This document shows, piece after piece, positions 19,552-25,639 of a DNA stretch of 64,000 bases (position 1 is the stretch's first letter; each line of letters opens with the position of its first letter). The notes beneath the pieces are model-generated. The model worked only from the letters and a program-made list of their open reading frames with translations. It ran no database searches and had not been told where the DNA came from. The translations under genes and the position numbers were made by a program. The stretch comes from Sporomusa malonica (lineage in GTDB: Bacteria > Bacillota > Negativicutes > Sporomusales > Sporomusaceae), in NCBI RefSeq assembly GCF_900176355.1, contig NZ_FWXI01000008.1, positions 1 through 64,000 on the forward strand, given 5' to 3'.

Positions 19552-19579
19552 AACTCCTTGCCCGAATAAGCAAGGAGTT
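19552..19579 (-). terminator. pyr leader attenuator 2 (promoter-distal terminator)
   Basis: AACTCCTTGC/GCAAGGAGTT, 10-bp perfect stem followed on the minus strand by TGTTTTTTTAA, 27 bp before pyrB. With the PyrR box at 19630 it forms a standard PyrR attenuator: UMP-bound PyrR should favour this hairpin. Confidence 0.88.
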
Positions 19580-19629
19580 GTATCAATGGCCATGCCAAAT
19601 AAGCATAATCAACTTGACAACATCCTTGC

Positions 19630-19644
19630 AGACCTCTCTGGGCC
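19630..19644 (-). promoter_or_regulatory. PyrR-binding loop 2
   Basis: On the minus strand GGCCCAGAGAGGTCT matches most of the PyrR consensus ARUCCNGNGAGGYU. The flanks CCTTTAAGTTGG and CAAGG form the anti-antiterminator stem, and repeat almost exactly around the first PyrR box. Confidence 0.8.
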
Positions 19645-19685
19645 AACTTAAAGGATAGTATTTGTTATTATCAGATATAATAAAA

Positions 19686-19717
19686 GCCTTCTTGCCGTGA
19701 AAAGCGTACAAGAAGGC
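19686..19717 (-). terminator. pyr leader attenuator 1 (promoter-proximal terminator)
   Basis: GCCTTCTTG/CAAGAAGGC stem followed on the minus strand by TTTTATTA. Lies 30 bp downstream of the first PyrR box. Confidence 0.85.
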
Positions 19718-19745
19718 GTTGATATTCCTTACCGTCCCCCTTGCC

Positions 19746-19759
19746 AGCCTCACAGGACC
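19746..19759 (-). promoter_or_regulatory. PyrR-binding loop 1
   Basis: GGTCCTGTGAGGCT on the minus strand matches the PyrR-binding consensus at 13 of 14 positions, flanked by CCTTTAAGCTGG and CAAGG. Confidence 0.88.
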
Positions 19760-19788
19760 AGCTTAAAGGCCATATTCTTATTGGTTAG

Positions 19789-19818
19789 ATAATAACAGAA
19801 TTCGCCAAGGGTTGTCAA
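19789..19818 (-). promoter_or_regulatory. pyr operon promoter
   Basis: Consensus -35 TTGACA (19813-19818) and -10 TATTAT (19789-19794) with an 18-bp spacer on the minus strand. The predicted start is near 19782, giving a leader of about 260 nt that contains both attenuators. Confidence 0.8.
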
Positions 19819-19841
19819 TAGTAATCTACAAGTATGCCTTC

Positions 19842-20369
19842 CTATAACCCCTTGCGTTCAAGCCAACGAAAGAAAAAAATCGTTGCAGCCACAAAAGGAA
19901 CAATGATAAACCAGTGATTGACCGCTAAAACTTGTGGGATGGTAATTTTACCATAGTCACCCCAGGTAAGCACACTGGTTTTTAAAAAGGGATACGCTTC
20001 CGCATATAGCGCCGCCCCAACAAGCATCCCAAAAATTCCCCATAAGGCATCCAAACGACCCTCGCCCAACGCCCCTAGTGAAGTGCCTGGACAGTAGCCA
20101 ACCAGCCCCCACCCTAGACCGAAAATGAGACCGCCCACAATAACTCCGCCTAAGATGGTTGGCTTGATCGCCAATTTAACCATCCCCAGGTCATATAAGA
20201 AATATACCCCTACCATGGCGACAACGATATGTGACAGCATAAATTTTACAATAGTCATATCTTTAAGAAGCAAAGCCGCTAATTGCTTGTCATAGCGAAG
20301 AACACGACCTTTTTGGAGGAAAAAGCCGAATAACACACCAGTTATGAAACCATAAACAAGTTCTGTCAT
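19842..20369 (-). CDS. YeeE/YedE family sulfur transport protein (second half)
   Basis: 175-aa membrane protein, about five helices, with the family motif GYCPGTSLGALGEGRLDALWG (Cys near residue 93). YeeE/YedE (TsuA-like) proteins carry thiosulfate or related sulfur species, with conserved cysteines lining the path. It overlaps the stop of the preceding paralogue by 4 bp, so the pair are probably halves of one transporter encoded separately. Substrate is inferred from the family. Confidence 0.82.
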   Translation of the reverse strand: MTELVYGFITGVLFGFFLQKGRVLRYDKQLAALLLKDMTIVKFMLSHIVVAMVGVYFLYDLGMVKLAIKPTILGGVIVGGLIFGLGWGLVGYCPGTSLGALGEGRLDALWGIFGMLVGAALYAEAYPFLKTSVLTWGDYGKITIPQVLAVNHWFIIVPFVAATIFFFRWLERKGL

Positions 20370-20884
20370 GACTTACCACCACCCCGGTATAGAAGATTGG
20401 CTGTAATCAAACCACCAATAAAAAAACAGGCTAAAGCAATATACCCACTTACAGCAAGTTGCAGGGAACCACTTAATCCATGACCACTGGGACAACCATC
20501 TGCTAAACGGGCACCAAACATTGCAATTATACCGCCAGTAAAAGCTACTATCACCCGAAATGAGATTCGCGATCCAAAATTTTTCTCCCAGAGAGGTGGC
20601 AGCGCTTGCCAGCGAAAACTTCCTGAAGAGATAGCCGCTATGAAGGAACCTACGGCAATACCGATAACCATCATCCACTGCCAATCAATCATAGGGATTT
20701 CTTTGATAAAATAAGGCATCCCTGACACACGCTCAGGACTAAAAAGTTTTTCAACCATGCCGGTGGTCCGAACAAACGTGGTGGACGCACCAAGATACTT
20801 GCCTGCCAACCAAACTGAACCAATAGACACCAAACCACTTAATGCACCGGCCAAGTATGGATTCCAGCCTTGATCTTGCTTCAT
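20366..20884 (-). CDS. YeeE/YedE family sulfur transport protein (first half)
   Basis: 172-aa membrane protein with about four to five helices and the conserved Cys motif DGCPSGHGLSG (near residue 131). Same family as the downstream gene, with which it overlaps by 4 bp. ATG preceded by GGAGTGATTTGTC. No sulfurtransferase (TusA) gene is next to it, unlike many such pairs. Confidence 0.82.
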   Translation of the reverse strand: MKQDQGWNPYLAGALSGLVSIGSVWLAGKYLGASTTFVRTTGMVEKLFSPERVSGMPYFIKEIPMIDWQWMMVIGIAVGSFIAAISSGSFRWQALPPLWEKNFGSRISFRVIVAFTGGIIAMFGARLADGCPSGHGLSGSLQLAVSGYIALACFFIGGLITANLLYRGGGKS

Positions 20885-21043
20885 GACAAATCACTCCTTT
20901 TCCATATTTTTGTCACTCTGTTAAGAAGCACCGATTATCGCCATCCCTACGGGGCGGGGGTCTTATTATTATTATAGTAGTAAAAGTTTTTTTTTGACAA
21001 TATCTCCAAAAAAATATTTATTATTTTCTCTAAAACAAAATAA

Positions 21044-21073
21044 AAAAGGCTTTTGATTTTACTCAAAGCCTTT
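21044..21073 (-). terminator. Terminator of the tRNA-Leu array
   Basis: AAGGCTTTgAGTAAAATCaAAAGCCTT with a T-rich tail (TTTTTTATTTTG) on the minus strand, just after the last tRNA-Leu. Confidence 0.8.
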
Positions 21074-21086
21074 TCACAATTTAATT

Positions 21087-21172
21087 TGGTGCGGTTGGTG
21101 AGACTTGAACTCACACGCCTTGTGAGCGCCACCCCCTCAAGATGGTGCGTCTGCCGATTCCGCCACAACCGC
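21087..21172 (-). tRNA. tRNA-Leu (anticodon GAG), copy 1
   Basis: 86 nt with encoded CCA and long variable arm; anticodon stem CCATC/GGTGG, loop TTGAGGG. Last gene of a four-tRNA-Leu array. Confidence 0.93.
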
Positions 21173-21188
21173 ATGTAAATATATAATT

Positions 21189-21273
21189 GATGTTCTTCGC
21201 TCCACTCAGAACTAAGCGATTCACTCATATTCTTGTTTCGCTTTACAGCTCGCAATAATATGGTTCTCTGCTT
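21189..21273 (-). ncRNA. Structured spacer element A between tRNA-Leu genes
   Basis: About 85 nt reading AAGCAGAGAACC... to ...GAACATC on the minus strand. It aligns with element B (21545-21628). Stem 1 is CATATT/AATATG here and CAAGTTT/AAACTTG in B; stem 2 is GTTCT/AGAAC here and GTTCC/GGAAC in B, so both stems are kept by compensating changes. The sequence between, TGAATCGCTTAGTTC, is constant. Could be a processed RNA or a mobile structured repeat; no known class was recognised. Confidence 0.55.
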
Positions 21274-21284
21274 ATCGCTGCTTA

Positions 21285-21370
21285 TGGTGCGGTCGAGTGG
21301 ATTTGAACCACCACGAGGTTGCCCCCACTAGCTCCTGAGGCTAGCGCGTCTGCCGTTCCGCCACGACCGC
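21285..21370 (-). tRNA. tRNA-Leu (anticodon CAG), copy 1
   Basis: 86 nt with encoded CCA; anticodon stem CTAGC/GCTAG, loop CTCAGGA. Same sequence as the gene at 21633. Confidence 0.94.
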
Positions 21371-21445
21371 ATCTTTATGCTGATAACAATAAAATTATAC
21401 GATAAAGCATTTATTTCGTCAAGAAAATTTCCATTAATATCTAAT

Positions 21446-21531
21446 TGGTGCGGTAGAATGGATTTGAACCATCACGAGGTTGCCCCCGCCAGCCCCTCAA
21501 GCTGGTGCGTCTGCCGTTCCGCCACTACCGC
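21446..21531 (-). tRNA. tRNA-Leu (anticodon GAG), copy 2
   Basis: 86 nt with encoded CCA; anticodon stem CCAGC/GCTGG, loop TTGAGGG. Its body is closer to the CAG tRNAs than to the other GAG gene, suggesting gene conversion or duplication within the array. Confidence 0.93.
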
Positions 21532-21544
21532 GTATTATATATAG

Positions 21545-21628
21545 GATGTTCCGCGCTATCGCTTGGAACTAAGCGATTCACACAAGTTTCCGCGTCGCTC
21601 TCGCTCCTAAAAACTTGGTTCTCTGCTT
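21545..21628 (-). ncRNA. Structured spacer element B between tRNA-Leu genes
   Basis: Second copy of the element at 21189-21273, again between a GAG and a CAG tRNA-Leu. Conserved ends AAGCAGAGAACCA and TGAATCGCTTAGTTC surround a variable arm. See element A for the compensatory changes. Confidence 0.55.
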
Positions 21629-21632
21629 AAAT

Positions 21633-21718
21633 TGGTGCGGTCGAGTGGATTTGAACCACCACGAGGTTGCCCCCACTAGCTCCTGAGGCTAGCGCGTCTG
21701 CCGTTCCGCCACGACCGC
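21633..21718 (-). tRNA. tRNA-Leu (anticodon CAG), copy 2
   Basis: 86 nt with encoded CCA; first gene of the array on the minus strand; anticodon loop CTCAGGA. Confidence 0.94.
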
Positions 21719-21802
21719 ATCATTATATTGTGTTACGTTAACGCAACATAATGTATCTTATCATAACAACAAAACATCGTCAAGCTCTTAATTTATAAAG
21801 TA

Positions 21803-21853
21803 GACTTAGCCGCTCTCAACGCCCACTTGAGGGAGTCTTAGAGCGGGTTAGTC
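21803..21853 (-). terminator. Stem-loop after the peptide-binding lipoprotein gene
   Basis: GACTAACCCGCTCT pairs with AGAGCGGCTAAGTC (12 of 14 positions) around a 23-nt loop that can itself fold (CCC TCAAGT GGG). It begins 10 bases after the stop codon. It lacks a good T-run, so it may be an mRNA-stabilising structure rather than a terminator. Confidence 0.45.
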
Positions 21854-21863
21854 ATCGGACAAA

Positions 21864-23501
21864 TTACTTAGCAGCGGCAAAGCCCCACTGCCAAGCGTTC
21901 CAGAGATTTCCCGAGGGTGTTGGATTAGGCTGATAGTTAGTAACCGACACCTTCACAACATCAATATTCCCTCTGAAATACAGAGGCACAACCGGACAAT
22001 CTTCTCGAATAAAATCTTGAATACGAAAATAAATATCCTTCCGGGCCGTAATATCGATTGTTCGAACGCCCAGCTCAATCAGTTTGTCCACTTCCTGATT
22101 ACGCCAACCAGGATAATTTTGTCCGTCATAAGCATTTGCACGACTTGGAATTTTGCGGGAATGCCAAAGATTGAGATTATCCGGATCTACACCGGCAACC
22201 CAGGCATATACCGCCGTTTCAAACCGCCTATTTTTCAGAACATCACTAAAAAACAGCGGTGCATCAATTGGCCGAACCTCAACTAAAATACCAATCTCTT
22301 TAAGCTGCTCAGCGATTTTTTGCGCAGTCTGTTCCCGTTGTTTATTTCCAGTCGGAGTAGCCAATGAAAAAGCCAATTTCTTATTGTCCTTAGTCAGAAC
22401 TCCGTCAGGTCCTGGTTGCCAGCCGGCTTGAGCGAGCAAATCACGGGCGGCGTTTATATCCCTTGCGGGGGGCTGCTGCATTGGATTATAGGCCCAAGAT
22501 AACGGCGATTGATCGCCATAGGCTGGGCTTGCTGCACCTTTAAGCACACTGCTAACAATGGCTTGTCGGTCGATTGTACTTGTGATGGCCTTACGAACAC
22601 GAACGTCTTGAAATAGTGGGTTATCGAGATTAAAGTCCATATGTTCCCAGACCATTGTAGACGTAATAACTGTCCGCATTCCGTCTATGGCTTTTACTTG
22701 ATCTAAGTATGAAAAGCCAATACTGCTAACAATGTCTACTTCGCCTGCTTTTAATTGGGTCAGGAGAAGGTTAGGGTCTGGGATAACTTTGTAAACAATA
22801 CTGTCTAAACGCGGTTTTCCGCGATAATAGCCCGGATTAGCTTCAAAGGTAATTGCTTCGGCTATCTGCCATTCCTTAAATTTAAACGGACCAGTACCTA
22901 TCGGAGCCCTGTTGAAAGATGCCTTATTTATATCGCCAGCACTTTCAAGCTTATGTTTGGGCAATATTGTGGTAAACAGCGTCAAGTAGGGGGCATAGTA
23001 CTCCCGGAATTTTACTATAACGGTCTGCTTGTCAGGAGTATCAATTGAGCTAATCCGGTCATAGCCGTCACGCGAAACAATGTTTACTTTACGATTCATA
23101 ATTAACTGCCAGGTGAACTTGACGTCTTCAGCGGTAAATGGTGTGCCATCATGCCACATTACCCCTGGACGGAGTCGGTAGGTTACCGTTAGACCATCAG
23201 GGCTTACACCGCCGTTGGCGGTTGTTGGCACATCTACAGCCAGATCTGGCAGCCATTCACCTTTGTCGCCAGTGATTAGCAGACCACTAAACACCAATTT
23301 TCCTACTTCGGCTGTAGCTAACAAATCTGACAGGAGAGGATTGAGTGTGTTTGGTTCTTGCAAACTTCCATACTTAAGCTGCCCACCTTGCTGAATAGCC
23401 ACATTTTTTTTCTCAGGCGATGGAGTTTCTTCTCGTTGGCTGCATCCCACAGTGACAACAGCTATTACTATTAAAAATAGAATTATAAACTTACGCATCA
23501 T
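21864..23501 (-). CDS. Peptide/nickel-type ABC transporter substrate-binding lipoprotein (family 5)
   Basis: 545 aa extracellular binding protein of the OppA/DppA/AppA family with a lipobox (VVTVGCSQRE, Cys near residue 20). Characteristic segments are LQEPNTLNPLL, WHDGTPFTAEDVKFTW (about 118-133), IGTGPFKFKEW and the ERMAxxL-like C-terminal region ending in PLYFRGNID. No permease or ATPase genes adjoin it, so it must share a transporter encoded elsewhere or be an orphan. Start is one of two adjacent ATGs behind GAGGAG. Confidence 0.87.
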   Translation of the reverse strand: MMRKFIILFLIVIAVVTVGCSQREETPSPEKKNVAIQQGGQLKYGSLQEPNTLNPLLSDLLATAEVGKLVFSGLLITGDKGEWLPDLAVDVPTTANGGVSPDGLTVTYRLRPGVMWHDGTPFTAEDVKFTWQLIMNRKVNIVSRDGYDRISSIDTPDKQTVIVKFREYYAPYLTLFTTILPKHKLESAGDINKASFNRAPIGTGPFKFKEWQIAEAITFEANPGYYRGKPRLDSIVYKVIPDPNLLLTQLKAGEVDIVSSIGFSYLDQVKAIDGMRTVITSTMVWEHMDFNLDNPLFQDVRVRKAITSTIDRQAIVSSVLKGAASPAYGDQSPLSWAYNPMQQPPARDINAARDLLAQAGWQPGPDGVLTKDNKKLAFSLATPTGNKQREQTAQKIAEQLKEIGILVEVRPIDAPLFFSDVLKNRRFETAVYAWVAGVDPDNLNLWHSRKIPSRANAYDGQNYPGWRNQEVDKLIELGVRTIDITARKDIYFRIQDFIREDCPVVPLYFRGNIDVVKVSVTNYQPNPTPSGNLWNAWQWGFAAAK

Positions 23502-23540
23502 TTATAAAACATTCTCCTCGTTACCCTTGTTAATCTAAAA

Positions 23541-24110
23541 TCATCTTCCATATAATTCCTGATATCGTTTTTTACTATTGAGTACTCTTTCGACATACTC
23601 CCTGGTCTCTTTAAAAGGAATTTGCTCAATGTCATCAAAATCTTTTGACCACTCGTAACGCTGCATCCATTGTTTTACATTACCCCGCCCGCCATTATAC
23701 GCAGCAAGATAGAGCACCTCATTCCCAGCGAATTCTTTCTTTAATGACGCCAGATACCAGGTGCCAAACCGGATATTTAAATCAGGATCATTCAGATCAG
23801 CGATCATAAAATTCTTTTGCTCACGCTGTTCGGCAATCCAGCGGCCTGTCTCAGGCATAATTTGCATTAACCCTATAGCGCCTTTAGGGGAACGGGCCTC
23901 GGCAAAAAATTTACTTTCTGTTCGAATAACACCGGCGATTAAAAAAGGATTAAGGTCATATTCGAGCGCATAGGTATATACCGCTTCCTGATATAAAAAA
24001 GGATACATATATTTTTTCTGAAACCAGTCGCTCGTGAACACAGTATAAATCCCTGTGACAAATAATAAAAGACCGATCATCAGGACTTTCAGCCAAGTCC
24101 AGATACGCAA
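23541..24110 (-). CDS. Lytic transglycosylase (Slt/MltE-like)
   Basis: Cleaves peptidoglycan glycan strands, leaving anhydro-muramic ends. About 189 aa: an N-terminal membrane anchor (VLMIGLLLFVTGIY) then the SLT domain with catalytic Glu in GVIRTESKF, SPKGAIGLMQIMPETG (about residues 77-92), and YLAAYNGGRGNVKQW. The start is set at TTG 24110, eight bases after GGAG; an upstream in-frame ATG (24164) would place a polar stretch before the anchor. Follows coaE closely. Confidence 0.88.
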   Translation of the reverse strand: MRIWTWLKVLMIGLLLFVTGIYTVFTSDWFQKKYMYPFLYQEAVYTYALEYDLNPFLIAGVIRTESKFFAEARSPKGAIGLMQIMPETGRWIAEQREQKNFMIADLNDPDLNIRFGTWYLASLKKEFAGNEVLYLAAYNGGRGNVKQWMQRYEWSKDFDDIEQIPFKETREYVERVLNSKKRYQELYGR

Positions 24111-24173
24111 TAAAATCACTCCGCAATAAAAATCACTGTTTAAAAATATGTGCCTGCAAGGCAAAAAATGCTG

Positions 24174-24785
24174 CTATTCATTAGTACATTGTACGGCGTT
24201 TATTTCGTGCCAGGCCTTCAATACTTGTACTGTAGTGTTATCAATAGTCTTACTATTATTAATGACAACGTCAGCGTATTTTAATTTTTCATGTAACGAA
24301 AGTTGAGCCTTAATCCTGGCCATAGCATCCTCATAAGTACTATCGTCACGCATCATTAACCTGACAACTTGTGTTTTCTCATCAACATATACTACCCACA
24401 CAGCATTGACCCGGGTATGCCACCCAACCTCGATTAACAGCGGCACATCCAGAACAATGATGTCATAGCCCTGGTCCTCTGCCTCGGCAATAGCAGCCAT
24501 TGCTGCCTCCTCAATCCGTGGGTGAGTAATACACTCTAATCGCTCCCTGGCCCTAGTGTCCGCAAAGACGATTTGCCCCAGACGCTTGCGGTTAATTTGG
24601 CCATTCTCTTCGGTAATGTTTTTGCCAAATGTCTCAATAATCTCTTTCCAAGCCGGTTTACCTGGCTGGATAATCTCATGGGAAATTTTATCGGTGTCAA
24701 CAATATAAGCACCCAGCTCACGCAGCATTTTACTTACCGTACTTTTTCCGCTGGCAATTGAACCGGTGAGTCCAATTAAATACAT
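24174..24785 (-). CDS. coaE: Dephospho-CoA kinase
   Basis: Last step of coenzyme A synthesis, phosphorylating the ribose 3'-OH. 203 aa with P-loop GLTGSIASGKST (residues 5-16), DTDKISHE, RITHPR-type CITHPRI and LDVPLLIEVGW. Part of a polA-mutM-coaE cluster that is widely conserved in Firmicutes. ATG preceded by GGGGGGTACATAT. Confidence 0.94.
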   Translation of the reverse strand: MYLIGLTGSIASGKSTVSKMLRELGAYIVDTDKISHEIIQPGKPAWKEIIETFGKNITEENGQINRKRLGQIVFADTRARERLECITHPRIEEAAMAAIAEAEDQGYDIIVLDVPLLIEVGWHTRVNAVWVVYVDEKTQVVRLMMRDDSTYEDAMARIKAQLSLHEKLKYADVVINNSKTIDNTTVQVLKAWHEINAVQCTNE

Positions 24786-24800
24786 ATATGTACCCCCCTG

Positions 24801-25625
24801 CTATTTTTGACAGTTAGGGCAATAGTGAGTTCCGCGCCCGGCCACCTCTTTGCGGGCGATGGCAGTACCACAGCGGTGGCACGGTTCGTTGGCCCGGCCA
24901 TACACATTCAGGTGATGTTGATGACTACCACTTTGGCCTGCACCGTCGCGATAATCCCGAAAGGTTGTTCCACCATGGGCTATCCCATCAGCAATCACTT
25001 GATTAACCGCCTGATAGAGATACTTGGCTTCAACATCACTTATACTGTTTGCTATGCGTTCCGGATCTATGCCGGCAATAGCCAGCGCTTCATCTACATA
25101 AATATTACCAAGACCACCAATCAATTTCTGGTTCAGCAGCACAGGTTTAATTTTGGCCTGACGTTTGCTTAGCATGGTCGTAAAATAATCTAAGGTAAAT
25201 TCATCTGACAACGGTTCCGGCCCCATAGAAGACAGGCCGGCAATGCGCCACAGCTCTTCCTGCGGGAGTAGATAAAGCGTTCCCAGCGTACGGGTATCAG
25301 CATACAGCAAAGCGTCACCATTATCTAAATCAAATATGATATGCGTAAACCGATCATAAACTGTGCCTGGTTTTACATAATACAAGCGTCCAGTCATCCG
25401 CAGATGAACGACCAGCACGAAATTGTTATCCAAATAGAAAAGTAGATATTTACCCCGCCGGCCTAATGTAACAATTGTCCGGTCGGTAATAATCGCCTGA
25501 AATTCAGGTGCGGTTGGCCACTTAATCAGGCGCGGCAAACCAATCTCAACGCGGATAATTTTGCGCCCCTCTACTTTACCGGTAAGCGTCCGACGAATGG
25601 TTTCAACTTCAGGCATCTCGGGCAT
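24801..25625 (-). CDS. mutM: Formamidopyrimidine-DNA glycosylase
   Basis: Removes 8-oxoguanine and formamidopyrimidines, with AP-lyase activity. 274 aa. The start is fixed by chemistry: the catalytic amine is Pro2, so translation must begin at MPEMPEVETIRR (25625), not three codons earlier. Also visible are Lys in RRGKYLL (about residue 58), NIYVDEAL, and the C-terminal zinc finger CHRCGTAIARKEVAGRGTHYCPNC with four Cys. Sits 15 bp after polA. Confidence 0.95.
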   Translation of the reverse strand: MPEMPEVETIRRTLTGKVEGRKIIRVEIGLPRLIKWPTAPEFQAIITDRTIVTLGRRGKYLLFYLDNNFVLVVHLRMTGRLYYVKPGTVYDRFTHIIFDLDNGDALLYADTRTLGTLYLLPQEELWRIAGLSSMGPEPLSDEFTLDYFTTMLSKRQAKIKPVLLNQKLIGGLGNIYVDEALAIAGIDPERIANSISDVEAKYLYQAVNQVIADGIAHGGTTFRDYRDGAGQSGSHQHHLNVYGRANEPCHRCGTAIARKEVAGRGTHYCPNCQK

Positions 25626-25639
25626 AACGCACACTCCTC

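Noticed and set aside
20947-21255. 102-codon minus-strand frame across the tRNA-Leu region
   Set aside because: It reads through a tRNA gene and a spacer element; no ribosome site.
24110-24164. Upstream ATG start for the lytic transglycosylase
   Set aside because: No ribosome site, and it would put a polar Cys/His-containing stretch before the membrane anchor; TTG 24110 has GGAG at proper spacing.
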